This document shows, piece by piece, positions 25,774 through 35,381 of a DNA stretch of 64,000 nt (the stretch's first letter is position 1; every line of letters begins with the position of its first letter). The notes under the pieces were generated by a model. It did not search any database, was not told the DNA's origin, and saw only the letters and a program-made list of their open reading frames with translations. Where the stretch lies: contig CAKQMS010000009.1 in the NCBI GenBank assembly GCA_934254985.1, positions 18,381 to 82,380 on the forward strand, given 5' to 3'. A program made the position numbers and the translations under genes. Origin of the DNA: an uncultured Prevotella sp. (GTDB lineage Bacteria; Bacteroidota; Bacteroidia; Bacteroidales; Bacteroidaceae).

Positions 25774-27123
25774 TTATAGTCCAGGCTGGCTATTCAGAAT
25801 CTTCTCCGTATCCTCGCTCGATGGGCGTGTCATGTCAGGGTTAACGATTCTGCCGTTAGGGTCGAGGAGAATGAAACGAGGAATACCGCTTATGCGATAG
25901 TCACTCTGGAACTTTGAACCCTTGCCAATATAGAGCTGAGTGCCCGAGAGAGCTCCGCTCTTTACTCGTGCTTCCCACTTAGCCTTATCCTGGTCTATCG
26001 ACAAGCCTACGAAGACGATGTTGCGTCCCTTAAACTTCTCTTCGAGCTTCTTAAGGAATGGCAACTCCTTTTGGCATGGTCCACACCATGTTGCCCACAT
26101 GTCTATGTATACGTATTTGCCACGGAAGTCGCGCAATGTCATCTCCTTGCCATTTACGTCTACACCCTTAAAAATAGGCGAAGGACGACCAACGGCAGCC
26201 TTGTCCCACTTAGCGCAAGCCTTCTTGAAGATGTCGTTGAGGCGTGGTGAAGTGACGTAGGTGTAGTAGAGATTCTGCAAGTCGGTGATATTCTCTACGC
26301 CATTGCCCTCAACATAGGTGAAAGCCAAGAAATGAATCAATGCCTCGCGAACCTTCTCGCTCTGCATATTCTCGCCTATATAGCTCATCTCTGCCAACAC
26401 TTTAGGATAGAACTGGCGGATGTTCTTGCCTTCTTCGTCGAACACGTGAGAAGTCTCAATCATATAGTTGCGATATTCATCTACGTCAGCCAAATCATCG
26501 TCCTCTTTAACATACTGGCGAAGAGTGTTGTAGTAGTCGTCGCCAAGAACCATAGTAGAGTCTTGGGTGAGATAAAGGTGGCTAACAGGATACATCAAGA
26601 ATGCGTTGGCATAGAAGTATGTTATTCTGCCTTCTTCCATCTTCTGGAACTTATCGTCGGCAGCAAACTTGCGAGCCTTAAGCAGTCGCTTCATCGAAGC
26701 TATCTTCTTGTCGACAGTAGTCTTGAATTCATTCCAAGGAAGTTTGTAAGCATCGTCTGCCAAGCCTCTGAGCTGAATCTTGTTCAGATAGTCTACAGCC
26801 TTCTCGTTGCCACCCTTCACAGCGAAGGTGTTGTCGAAATCGTTGGCATCAAAAGAGATTGTCATATCGTCGCCCTTCTGCAGATATACAATCTTGAACT
26901 TCTCGCCATAATACACGTTGGCATATAGAGCATCCATACCATCGAGCTGAACAGTAGCCTTACCATCGGTAAGAGCATACTCGTTGACGCTCATGTGGTA
27001 AACCAATACCACATTTGTAAGAACAGGGTTCTTGACATCAAACTTAACTGTGATGCCGTCGGCAGCCTGCATATTCATAGCAGCAAGCAGCAACATCAGC
27101 AGAGAAAATATTTGCTTCTTCAT
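25774..27123 (-). CDS. TlpA-like thiol-disulfide oxidoreductase, last gene of the SusCD operon
   Basis: This is a 449-residue exported protein from the ATG at 27123 (MKKQIFSLLMLLLAAMNMQA). A start 93 nt upstream would overlap the previous gene and is not signal-like. The N-terminal 300 residues are a DUF4369-like or helical region of unknown role. The C-terminal thioredoxin domain has MWATWCGPCQKELPFL, where C-G-P-C is the redox centre, and the cis-proline loop GIPRF. It would reduce or exchange disulfides in the periplasm. It is placed behind the SusC/SusD/DUF4843/PKD-like genes, which suggests that the imported ligand or the uptake proteins need thiol handling. Confidence 0.88.
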   Translation of the reverse strand: MKKQIFSLLMLLLAAMNMQAADGITVKFDVKNPVLTNVVLVYHMSVNEYALTDGKATVQLDGMDALYANVYYGEKFKIVYLQKGDDMTISFDANDFDNTFAVKGGNEKAVDYLNKIQLRGLADDAYKLPWNEFKTTVDKKIASMKRLLKARKFAADDKFQKMEEGRITYFYANAFLMYPVSHLYLTQDSTMVLGDDYYNTLRQYVKEDDDLADVDEYRNYMIETSHVFDEEGKNIRQFYPKVLAEMSYIGENMQSEKVREALIHFLAFTYVEGNGVENITDLQNLYYTYVTSPRLNDIFKKACAKWDKAAVGRPSPIFKGVDVNGKEMTLRDFRGKYVYIDMWATWCGPCQKELPFLKKLEEKFKGRNIVFVGLSIDQDKAKWEARVKSGALSGTQLYIGKGSKFQSDYRISGIPRFILLDPNGRIVNPDMTRPSSEDTEKILNSQPGL

Positions 27124-27172
27124 ATTGTTTCTTTTTAGTTTATTATTTATACCATATATATAATATAAGGTA

Positions 27173-28735
27173 TTAGTTGGTACGCTCGCGATAGATAGCA
27201 TCCACAATCTTGGCAAAGCCTGTATAGGTTGTTGGAGCTACAGACGAGAAGTCGCCTTCGGTCTTCATACCGTCGTAGATACGAAGAGTTCCAGAACCGT
27301 TGCTCTCAGAACCCACGATGAGGTCGTAGTCGTGTGTAGAGGTCTCATTCTGATAAAGGTTAAACTTCATCATGGTGATAGTCTCGCCATTGAGAGAGAA
27401 CTGCTTGGTAGCCTTGAGAGGCAACTCAGAGAGGTCTACGCGGTATACTGTGCTACCTACAGCATAATACATATATTTCTTAAGCGAACTGAAAGCATAG
27501 CATGAAGCCTTGCTGATGTCGGTACAATTGCTCAAGTCGCCATAGTAAGCCTTGCCTATACCGAAGGTACATTCGTCTGGCGAATAGAGAAGCATATCGC
27601 CCAACTGTATGCCATAGAGATAATACTTGTTGCCATCGCGAAGCAAGGTGTATGTTGTGCCCATCTTGCCTGCACCTGGGTCGTACTTAGTATTCTCCAT
27701 ATACACGAAGTCTAAGCCTGTAGGATATTCGGTAAAGGCTGTTCCTGTAACCATATCCGAGCCTTTATAGCCCTTAGCAATTTCTTCCATCTCGGTCATG
27801 CTATGATAAGCAACGTCAGAAAGGCCAAGAGCTGGCAATAAAGGAGAGCATGACATGAAGCATTTGTTCACAGTATCATACAAGAGATAAATAGAAGCAT
27901 AAGACATTACTCCAATAGGTGCTCCTACGTAAGGTGCCAATACTGGTTGCTTGTTGGCAGCAGCAAAGAGTCCCTGTATACCCATGTTTTGTGCATAGTA
28001 TGCCTGTCCGCCACTTACAAATATTCTCATCATGCCACTATAGTCGCAAACTATGCTTTGTGGATGAAGGTCGGCCTGTGTAGCCACCTCGTATTTGAAG
28101 CTATAGTTCTTCTGCCATCCGAAACCATTCTTCGACAAGCGTGTAGCTCCATCGGCTGTTAAGAGATAGAATGGAGAATCGCTATATCCGCTCTTAGGCA
28201 TATACTGTATGCGATAAGGGTGGTTGAGCTCTGGCATCTCGGTATTATTCTTCAAGATGTCCAGATAAGTCTTGTCGGTTACCTTAGATACCATGTCGAG
28301 ACGTGTCTTACCGTTTACATCGCACAACACGAGCCATCCTTCAGATGATGTGTCGCTAACGGTAAGCGAATAGCTCTTCTGCCAGAATAGTCCTGTCTTC
28401 TTCTCTGTAGCTGTGAAGTAGAGAGTATATTCGCCTGCAGGAATCGTTACCTCTTGCAGCAAGTGCTTCTCTGTGCCAAGGATTGTTACCTCGTTGTCGC
28501 CCGACTTGTTTATCGCCTTCCACTCATAGGTGTAGGCATCAAGGTCGGTGATGTTGTCGCCCATAGAAGGGTCGAGGTCGATGGTAGAAAGGGTGAGCAC
28601 CGAAATGTTTTCAGGCACACCTGTTATAGTAGGTTCGTTGAGGCTATGGTAGTCGTAGTTGCCCTCATCTTGTGAGCATCCCGACATCAGCAATGCCATC
28701 ACGAACATAGCTGCCATTATTATCTTATTTCTCAT
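27173..28735 (-). CDS. PKD-like family lipoprotein of the SusCD operon
   Basis: This 520-residue lipoprotein (MAALFVMALLMSGC-type signal, cysteine at about residue 20) begins SQDEGNYDYHSLNEPTITGVP, the usual opening of the PKD-like family found next to SusD and DUF4843 genes. One Ig/PKD-like module (about residues 35-130: LDAYTYEWKAINKSG, PAGEYTLYFTATEKKTGL) precedes a long beta-rich region starting GWLVLCDVNGKTRLDMVS. By analogy it is a surface-exposed ligand-binding accessory of the transporter. The stop lies 50 nt before the TlpA-like gene. Confidence 0.85.
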   Translation of the reverse strand: MRNKIIMAAMFVMALLMSGCSQDEGNYDYHSLNEPTITGVPENISVLTLSTIDLDPSMGDNITDLDAYTYEWKAINKSGDNEVTILGTEKHLLQEVTIPAGEYTLYFTATEKKTGLFWQKSYSLTVSDTSSEGWLVLCDVNGKTRLDMVSKVTDKTYLDILKNNTEMPELNHPYRIQYMPKSGYSDSPFYLLTADGATRLSKNGFGWQKNYSFKYEVATQADLHPQSIVCDYSGMMRIFVSGGQAYYAQNMGIQGLFAAANKQPVLAPYVGAPIGVMSYASIYLLYDTVNKCFMSCSPLLPALGLSDVAYHSMTEMEEIAKGYKGSDMVTGTAFTEYPTGLDFVYMENTKYDPGAGKMGTTYTLLRDGNKYYLYGIQLGDMLLYSPDECTFGIGKAYYGDLSNCTDISKASCYAFSSLKKYMYYAVGSTVYRVDLSELPLKATKQFSLNGETITMMKFNLYQNETSTHDYDLIVGSESNGSGTLRIYDGMKTEGDFSSVAPTTYTGFAKIVDAIYRERTN

Positions 28736-28781
28736 GAGTTTTAATTTTTACGATTCAACCTTATAATAATGTTCACCTTAC

Positions 28782-29555
28782 TTATACCTCGTAATATTGT
28801 AGTGCGTTGCCGTTAGCATCGAAAGCATTAGCATCGTATGCCTCGCCATTATTGCGAAGTTTCTGTTGCTCTTTCACGTAGCTTTGCATCTCGGCACTAA
28901 TATACGACTGCATGGCAAGAGTCATCTTAGAGTCGTCGTTGAAGTCGGCAGGATTGAGGTCGAGCACCTTGCAAGCCAATTCAAACTTCTGCTGGGTGAA
29001 TACGCCAAGCAAACCTTTTTCCCAAGCCTTAGGAGCAGTAGTGAACTGGTCGGAGAATACAATCTTGTAAGAGAGTGTTGTCACCGTGTCGCCATTGGCA
29101 GTAGTCTCTTGGGTTACAGGCAAGGTGAAGTTGGCATTAGGCTGCAGAGCTATCTGCAGATGCTTCTGCGATGTCTTCAAAACAGCAGTACGCTTCAGGG
29201 TAATCATGTAGTTGAGCACAGTCTCGCCTGCTGCCAACTCTGCCTTTTCTGGCAGTATGTAGTCTATACCTTCAGTAGCATCGTTGGATGTTACAGTCAA
29301 GGCTATCTCGCGAGCCTTGTCAGATGGTCTGCCCAACAACTGTATCTTTACAGGCACCTGCATCTCGTCGCCCTTCTGATAAACGAAGGTTACGTTGGTA
29401 GAATCCTGCAAGATGTTGGTGTTGGAGCGATTGTTGAGATATATGCCGTCGATATTGTCGAAGACTTCAGGAGTCTGCTCACTACATGAGCATACTCCGA
29501 CGATAGCCATCGCACCAATCAGCATGGTTTTTATCTTATTATTCATCTTGTTCAT
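28782..29555 (-). CDS. DUF4843 lipoprotein of the SusCD operon
   Basis: This 257-residue lipoprotein has signal MKTMLIGAMAIVGVCSC-like and the DUF4843 pattern: NIDGIYLNNRS, VTFVYQKGDEMQVPVKIQLLGRPSDKAREIALTV, EGIDYILPEKAELAAGETVLNYMITLKRT and AWEKGLLGVFTQQKF. The family is almost always found between a SusD-like and a PKD-like gene, as here, and is thought to be part of the surface lipoprotein set. It starts 22 nt after the susD-like stop. Confidence 0.9.
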   Translation of the reverse strand: MNKMNNKIKTMLIGAMAIVGVCSCSEQTPEVFDNIDGIYLNNRSNTNILQDSTNVTFVYQKGDEMQVPVKIQLLGRPSDKAREIALTVTSNDATEGIDYILPEKAELAAGETVLNYMITLKRTAVLKTSQKHLQIALQPNANFTLPVTQETTANGDTVTTLSYKIVFSDQFTTAPKAWEKGLLGVFTQQKFELACKVLDLNPADFNDDSKMTLAMQSYISAEMQSYVKEQQKLRNNGEAYDANAFDANGNALQYYEV

Positions 29556-29577
29556 AGTCTTATATGGTTAAGGATGT

Positions 29578-31029
29578 TTATCTGTTTTCAGTCTCCGTGT
29601 CAGGCAATGGAACCACGAATATCAAATCGCTCGCCTTAGGGTTCTTGCTGCTTGTGGCAGAAGTGATGATGTCGCTATTCAAACGCTTGTAGAGATAGAA
29701 TAGCTGACCCTCGCCATATAGCTCGCGGATATACTCATACTTCAGCAAGTCGGGAGTTAATGTGGTGAGACTTGCCACGCCACGGTTTCTGCGCAAAGCA
29801 TTTACATACTGTACGCCAGCTTTCAAATCGCCACTCTGGCTCTCGGCAGCTATCAGGAACATCTCGCCCAATCTTACCATAGGAATCATAGTGTTCTGGA
29901 TGCTTCCGTTAGCCACCATATCGCTATACTTATAGAAATAGCGGTTGCTACCTGTTGCCATCCAGCAAGCACGATAGCGATAGTCGTCTTGATAACCACC
30001 TGTGGTAGCAGCACCACCATACACGAGATTGCTCATCATGCTGTCGTCCATACGGAACACATAGTTCGGCAAACGTGAAGGGTCGAAGAAGTTCTTGTGG
30101 ATAGTTCCGCGACTGGTGTTGGTCAAAGCAAACAATACCTCAGAAGAGAATATGCGGTCAGGGTCGGCAGGCGAACCAATAACCAAATTCTTATCCACGA
30201 ATGGGAATATATTCTGGTCGGCAGTCTTGATAACGTCGGTAGCATACTTGAAAGCCTCGGTCTTGTTGCCCATGTAGAGATAAGCACGAGCCATGAGAGC
30301 CTCTACAGCATAATAGTTGAGGCGCAAAGCACGATAGCGCAAGAAGTTGCTTGAGCCATCCTCGGTGCTGCTCATCATGGTGCCCTCTGTTTTCACAGGG
30401 TCGTTGGCAAGATAGTTGAGAGCATCCTCATAGTCGGCAGTTATTTTCTCCATCACCTCCTGAGCTGTGAGAATAGGCTCTGGAGAGTTGGTCTGCTTGG
30501 TATAGTAAGGTATGGCTTTCTTGTCGCTATCCTTAGAATATACAGGACCAAAGAGACGCAACATATCGAAATGCAACATAGCACGAAGTGCCAAAGCTTC
30601 ACCCTTAATGATATAGTAGCTGCCATCAGTAAACAGATTCTTGTTGCCATCGATGGTTTCCAGAATCTTGTTGCAGTTCAATATCAGCGCATAAGCCTTA
30701 TTCCATGTCTGGTCAAGGCGGTTGCGCCAATATTCGGTATTATATTGGTATGATGACAAATCCTTGTAGTTGCCCCATACGCTATTGTCGGAACCTATGG
30801 TATAAGCGCCACCCATCACCTCTATCATCTCTACAGATAGAGTCTGACCATATAGCGCATCGCTATTAAGGTCGATGTAGATGCCGTTGAGCATTTTCTG
30901 GTAGCCTTCTTCCGACTTTTGAAGTTCGCCTTCAGCAATCTGATCGTAAGGCTTCACCTCCAGCCAGCTGTCGCATGAAGCAAACAGAGTGGTGCAGGCT
31001 ATTATCATTGTATATATTATTTTTTTCAT
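29578..31029 (-). CDS. SusD/RagB family nutrient-binding lipoprotein
   Basis: This 483-residue lipoprotein (MIIACTTLFASC, lipid cysteine about residue 19) begins DSWLEVKPYDQI, typical of SusD-like proteins. It has TPR-like helices such as YIIKGEALALRAMLHFDMLRLFGPVY and AVEALMARAYLYMGNKTEAF, and a C-terminal MIPMVRLGEMFLIAAES...NALRRNRG. By family knowledge it forms the lid on the SusC barrel and captures the ligand at the cell surface. It lies 12 nt downstream of the susC-like gene. Confidence 0.95.
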   Translation of the reverse strand: MKKIIYTMIIACTTLFASCDSWLEVKPYDQIAEGELQKSEEGYQKMLNGIYIDLNSDALYGQTLSVEMIEVMGGAYTIGSDNSVWGNYKDLSSYQYNTEYWRNRLDQTWNKAYALILNCNKILETIDGNKNLFTDGSYYIIKGEALALRAMLHFDMLRLFGPVYSKDSDKKAIPYYTKQTNSPEPILTAQEVMEKITADYEDALNYLANDPVKTEGTMMSSTEDGSSNFLRYRALRLNYYAVEALMARAYLYMGNKTEAFKYATDVIKTADQNIFPFVDKNLVIGSPADPDRIFSSEVLFALTNTSRGTIHKNFFDPSRLPNYVFRMDDSMMSNLVYGGAATTGGYQDDYRYRACWMATGSNRYFYKYSDMVANGSIQNTMIPMVRLGEMFLIAAESQSGDLKAGVQYVNALRRNRGVASLTTLTPDLLKYEYIRELYGEGQLFYLYKRLNSDIITSATSSKNPKASDLIFVVPLPDTETENR

Positions 31030-31041
31030 CGTCTGACGGTT

Positions 31042-34000
31042 TTAGAATGTTGCACCTATTGAGAACGAAACGGTACGGGCAAAAGGATAGTCGATGCCTC
31101 GTTCCGCCTTGACAGTAGAACAACGGAAGATGTCGTTCATGTTGGCCTGAATAGAAAGGGCCTGCATGCCGAATTTCTTGGCAATGTTGAGTGGGAACTC
31201 ATAACCGATGTTGATAGACTCGCAGGTGAGGGTGTTCTCGTCCATCACGAAACGTGACGACTTGTCGGTCTTCTGCACCATAGAGATACCCTTGTAGAGA
31301 GCATTGCGGTTGTTTACGCTCCAACGGTCGTAGAGAGCACGACGGTCTTGGTTGTTGTAAACGTCGGCAGTACCTATGTTCTCAACCTTATCGAAGAGAG
31401 AGCTGTTGAATAGCTGACCGCCATACTGATAGCGGAAGTAGCAACTGAATGAGAAGCCTTTGTAATAGAATGTTGTTCCCAACAATCCTTCTACATCAGG
31501 TTCTGTGTCGCCACAAACAACCTCGTCGCTTGCATCGTAGGTAAACGAGTATGTGCCATCGCGCTTGATAAACAATTCCTTACCTGTAGCAGGGTCGATA
31601 CCAGCAGAGCGAACTGCCCATATTGCTGTAGGGCTACCACCATCGTAGTAGCGAGTGGTGTTGTGGAGCGATGTCTTTCCGCTCTCGTTGAGTGCGCTAA
31701 AGGCATTACCAATGTTGGCATACTTCGACTTAGCGTGAGTAGCGCTCAAAGAGATATTCCAGTTGATGCGCTGCTGTGGCATGTAGATAGGCGAGAACTT
31801 GATGGTTGCTTCCCATCCATTAGTCTTCTGCTTACCAGCATTAAGAGCTTCGCTTGTCACACCCATAGAACCAGGAGTGGTGATGATAGCGAGCAATGGG
31901 TCGGTATTCTTGATGAAGTAATCAAGAGTTAAGTTCAGACGGTTGCCCAAAGTGGTGATGTCGGCACCAAAGTTGTAGTTGATGGTCTCCTGCCAAGCCA
32001 AATCGTTGTTGCCAAGGCTATTGATGATAACACCAGTACCGAAGATGTTAGACATCAAGCTGTTGAAGATGTAGGTGGTGTAAGCTTGGTATGCAGAGAA
32101 GTTCTGGTTACCAGGGTTACCCACAGAGGCACGAAGCTTCAACAACTGGAAGAGGTCGCTCTCTTCAAGCCATTTCTCGTGGTGGATATTCCAACCCAAG
32201 CCGACAGACCATGTGGTACGGAAACGGTTGTCGGTACCAAACATAGAGGCTCCATCGTTACGGAGGTTGAAGTCGAGCAAATAGCGGTTGTCGTAAGCAT
32301 ATCCACCATTCAGATAGAAGCTCGACGCATGCTTAATATTCTCAGAATATCTTGGCTTGCCACCTGTAGGATAGTTGTTGGCAAACGAAGGTGCTGCAAA
32401 CTGGTCGTCGGTGAAACCTGTTGCCGAATAGCCATTGGTCTTGCTTGTGGTATTGTTGAAGTTGAAACCCAATACCGCATTGAGCTGATGCTTCTTAGCG
32501 ATGAGCTTACCATATGTAGCCGAGATGTCGCCCTCGTAGTAGAGGTATTTCTGTAGGCTATGCTTAAACAATCCCTTCTGTGTGGCTTCCTTATCGTCAA
32601 AGTCGGTATGCTCTGGCGACAGACGCTCGTCTTGTGTGTCGTCGTATTTGGTGATACCAAACTTAGCACGCACGCGCAAGTCGTCGGTAGCAAACCATTC
32701 TGCTATGAAGTTGTTGGTGAAGCCAAAGCGCTGACCTTTATCATAGTTGTTGAGGTGAGCATTCCAAAGAGGGTTTGAAACAGGATTGTCGTTCAAACCA
32801 TCTTCAGGATAATAAAGATATTTGTTTATCTTGCCATTAGCACCATACTTCTTGTAGTATGGGTTTGCCTGTGCATATTCTGCAAAGCTTACGGCAGGAT
32901 TGTTGGTCTCGAGATAGTCGATAGAGAGCTTATTGCTAAACTGGAACTTACCAGTACGGTAAATCAAATCGAGGTTACCGCCCAAAGTCTCACGGTCGGA
33001 ACCCTTCATTACACCATTCACCATACCATAGTTCAAGCCCAAGCCATATCTCACATTGCCTTCACCACCTTCGGCATATACATTATGCTTGTGAGTGAAG
33101 CCTGTGCGCAAAGGCACGCTGAGCCAATAGGTATCAACGCCCTGCTCGATGTCGCGGAGACGAGAGTTGTAGAGATTATCCAACTTTATCTGGTTGAATG
33201 GGTCGCTGGTGTTGTCCTTATATACGCCAGCCAACTTTTCAAACTCCAACTTTTCGCGCGAGTTCATCAAATTGTAATCAGAAAGGTCGGCAAAGTCGAG
33301 ACTATAGTCGCCCTTGTATGAAATCTGCAACTTACCCTTTGTTGGTGCCTTGGTTTCGATAACCACAACACCATTGGCAGCCTTAGAACCATAGATAGCT
33401 GTAGACGCAGCATCCTTGAGCAAAGTTACTGACGCAACTCTGTTCATATTGAGGTTCATGACAGTTTCCAAAGTTGTTTCGAAACCATCAAGGATAAAGA
33501 GAGGCTGGTTAGGGTCGGAGCCATATTCCTCTTTGAGTCCAGCCACACTCGATTTACCACGGATTTCAATATCCGGCATCTTGTTAGGGTTGGAACCAGA
33601 AAGACTGTTCTCCATAATCTTGAACGAAGGGTCCAAGGTTTTCAAACTCTGAAGCACATTCTGTGCACCTACACTCTTGAGCTCGTCGCCCTTGAAGGTG
33701 CTGGAAGAACCAGTAAAGCTCTCTTTCTTACGGCGATAGACTCCCGTCACCACCACGTCCTTGATGTTGAGTGCTTCGGTCTTCATCAAGATGCGAGCAA
33801 AGTCAGCTTGGTTGTTTCCTGTGTATCGGACTACTAACTTCTTGTATCCGATAAATGAGAATACGATGTTGCACTCTCCCTTTATAGGCAGAGAGAAGTT
33901 ACCATCGATGTCGGTAGTTACGGCGTTGGTGGTACCTTCTATAGCCACCGTTACGCCAATCATAGGCTCATGGTCTCCATTGTCTAAGACCTTTCCTTCT

Positions 34001-34149
34001 ACAAACCCTTTCTTTACCGATACTTCTGTTTGAGTTGTTGCAAACTCTCCTGAATTCTGTGCACATACAGAACTAAAGAAAGGAGGGGTAAAGCAACAGC
34101 CTAACAGAATCAAGCGGTAGGCACTTGGGGATAAATAGTTTATATGCAT
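31042..34149 (-). CDS. SusC/RagA family TonB-linked outer membrane transporter
   Basis: This 1035-residue protein has, in order, a signal region (residues about 1-30), a carboxypeptidase-regulatory-like module (GFVEGKVLDNGDHEPMIGVTVAIEGTTNAVTTDIDG, about 48-85) and a TonB-box-like stretch with VVVTGVYRRKKESFTG. A plug (PDIEIRGKSSV, PLFILDGFE, VTLLKDAASTAIYGSKAANGVVVIETK) and a long 22-strand type barrel follow, ending in ARTVSFSIGATF with a terminal phenylalanine. It is the import channel of a five-gene operon. No glycosidase gene is linked; the presence of the TlpA-like gene and absence of carbohydrate enzymes suggest a peptide or other non-polysaccharide ligand. A TATCTTTG box lies upstream (complement of 34212-34219). 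Confidence 0.95.
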   Translation of the reverse strand: MHINYLSPSAYRLILLGCCFTPPFFSSVCAQNSGEFATTQTEVSVKKGFVEGKVLDNGDHEPMIGVTVAIEGTTNAVTTDIDGNFSLPIKGECNIVFSFIGYKKLVVRYTGNNQADFARILMKTEALNIKDVVVTGVYRRKKESFTGSSSTFKGDELKSVGAQNVLQSLKTLDPSFKIMENSLSGSNPNKMPDIEIRGKSSVAGLKEEYGSDPNQPLFILDGFETTLETVMNLNMNRVASVTLLKDAASTAIYGSKAANGVVVIETKAPTKGKLQISYKGDYSLDFADLSDYNLMNSREKLEFEKLAGVYKDNTSDPFNQIKLDNLYNSRLRDIEQGVDTYWLSVPLRTGFTHKHNVYAEGGEGNVRYGLGLNYGMVNGVMKGSDRETLGGNLDLIYRTGKFQFSNKLSIDYLETNNPAVSFAEYAQANPYYKKYGANGKINKYLYYPEDGLNDNPVSNPLWNAHLNNYDKGQRFGFTNNFIAEWFATDDLRVRAKFGITKYDDTQDERLSPEHTDFDDKEATQKGLFKHSLQKYLYYEGDISATYGKLIAKKHQLNAVLGFNFNNTTSKTNGYSATGFTDDQFAAPSFANNYPTGGKPRYSENIKHASSFYLNGGYAYDNRYLLDFNLRNDGASMFGTDNRFRTTWSVGLGWNIHHEKWLEESDLFQLLKLRASVGNPGNQNFSAYQAYTTYIFNSLMSNIFGTGVIINSLGNNDLAWQETINYNFGADITTLGNRLNLTLDYFIKNTDPLLAIITTPGSMGVTSEALNAGKQKTNGWEATIKFSPIYMPQQRINWNISLSATHAKSKYANIGNAFSALNESGKTSLHNTTRYYDGGSPTAIWAVRSAGIDPATGKELFIKRDGTYSFTYDASDEVVCGDTEPDVEGLLGTTFYYKGFSFSCYFRYQYGGQLFNSSLFDKVENIGTADVYNNQDRRALYDRWSVNNRNALYKGISMVQKTDKSSRFVMDENTLTCESINIGYEFPLNIAKKFGMQALSIQANMNDIFRCSTVKAERGIDYPFARTVSFSIGATF

Positions 34150-34366
34150 ATAAAAACAAACTTAGTTTAACATTCATATATATCTCACATATATATAATA
34201 TATCTCTTATGCAAAGATAGTGCTTTTTTAATAATCTACTAACATTATTCAAATAAAATCGCAAAATCATTATGTTTTAGCTATTTATATCAATGCGTTT
34301 TGGTGCTTTTTTAACATAATGTCGTCATTCTTTCCTTTTTAAGAGGGAAGATTAGAAATAATTGTT

Positions 34367-34509
34367 TTATCTTTGCAGAAGATAAGCTGTACTCGGCAAT
34401 TTGTAAGCAAGCTTACATTGCGCTCGTTTGCATTATCTTTGCAGAAGATAAGCTGCACTCGGCAATTTGTAAGCAAGCTTACATTGCGCTCGTTTGCATT
34501 ATCTTTGCA
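34367..34509 (+). repeat. 66-bp tandem repeat (2.2 copies) upstream of the Fic gene
   Basis: Units at 34367-34432 and 34433-34498 differ at a single base (T/C in GCTGYACTCGG), and a third partial unit is at 34499-34509. Each unit begins TTATCTTTGCA, a Bacteroidota -7 box, and contains an inverted repeat TGTAAGC/GCTTACA. The repeat ends 20 nt before the ATG of the Fic gene. It keeps the frame open in the plus direction, but that upstream frame is not needed for the Fic domain. Confidence 0.8.
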
Positions 34510-34528
34510 CACAAGAACGTATTTGCAT

Positions 34529-35320
34529 ATGACATTCGAAAAGGAAATAGCAGAATATGAGGCTTTGCGACAGAAATATCAAAAACTTTTTGTCGACAAA
34601 ATGGATAGAGAAGAGTATATCAAGTATAACGAGATACTTTTCTCCACACATTCATGTGCCATAGAAGGTAATTCTTTTTCTATTGACGACACTCGTGATT
34701 TAAAAGAAAAAGGATTAGGAATGATACCTTCGGGCAAGTCTTTGCTTGAAGCTTTCGAGATGCTGGATCATTTCGATGCTTATGAATATATGATAAAAAA
34801 TGTAGACCATCAGCTTGATGAGACTTTCCTGAAAGAAATCAATAAGCGTGTTACGCTTCATACCATCACCTATCGTGCTCCTGATGCCATTCCTGGTGAA
34901 TATACCACTACTGATATGGCGGCAGGTGATACCGTTTTTGGTGATCATGAAGAACTGATTGCTAAGGTTCCGAGATTGTTGGAATCTACAGAAAAGGCTA
35001 TTGCTGCTGGCAATGTGCATCCTGTAGTTTTGTCAGCTCGCTTCCATGGCTTTTATGAATATCTGCATCCTTTCCGTGATGGTAATGGCAGGACAGGGCG
35101 CCTTGTCAGCAACTATATCCTACTTCGTATGGGTCATCCGCAGATAGTTATACCATCTGATTGCCGTCAAGAATATATTTCGTCACTCCGATATATTCGT
35201 ACGGAGGCAACGGATGAGCATCTAATAAAATTCTTCTTTAAAATGGCTAATAAGAGAGTGAAGGAAGAACTTCAGCAGAAGGAAGCCAATACAAAGAGAT
35301 TTCCAACGTTCTTGTTTTAG
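34529..35320 (+). CDS. Fic family protein, class II (N-terminal inhibitory motif)
   Basis: This is a 263-residue protein from the ATG at 34529. The longer open frame upstream is made of the tandem repeat and has no conserved domain. The Fic core motif HPFRDGNGRTGR is complete (about residues 187-198), with the catalytic histidine, so it can transfer AMP or another nucleotide part to target proteins. A motif SCAIEGN near residues 46-52 fits the inhibitory (S/T)xxxE(G/N) helix, placed before the core as in self-inhibited class II Fic proteins. No separate antitoxin gene is adjacent, in line with self-inhibition. Targets are unknown. Confidence 0.93.
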   Translation: MTFEKEIAEYEALRQKYQKLFVDKMDREEYIKYNEILFSTHSCAIEGNSFSIDDTRDLKEKGLGMIPSGKSLLEAFEMLDHFDAYEYMIKNVDHQLDETFLKEINKRVTLHTITYRAPDAIPGEYTTTDMAAGDTVFGDHEELIAKVPRLLESTEKAIAAGNVHPVVLSARFHGFYEYLHPFRDGNGRTGRLVSNYILLRMGHPQIVIPSDCRQEYISSLRYIRTEATDEHLIKFFFKMANKRVKEELQQKEANTKRFPTFLF

Positions 35321-35350
35321 ACAACTCTAATAAGAAAATAATATATATAT

Positions 35351-35381
35351 AAATAGCGGAGGTCACCAACCTCCGCTATTT
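35351..35381. terminator. Bidirectional terminator overlapping the stop codon of the DUF4476 gene
   Basis: Bases 35351-35363 (AAATAGCGGAGGT) pair perfectly with 35369-35381. It lies between the converging Fic gene and the DUF4476 gene, whose TAG stop (35376-35378) is within the stem. Confidence 0.8.

Noticed and set aside
34367..34509. Possible CRISPR-like array
   Set aside because: The units are directly tandem without unique spacers and there are no cas genes, so it is a plain tandem duplication.
34373..34528. N-terminal extension of the Fic protein made of two 22-residue repeats
   Set aside because: It is the translation of the 66-bp DNA repeat that carries promoter boxes; the conserved protein begins at the ATG at 34529.
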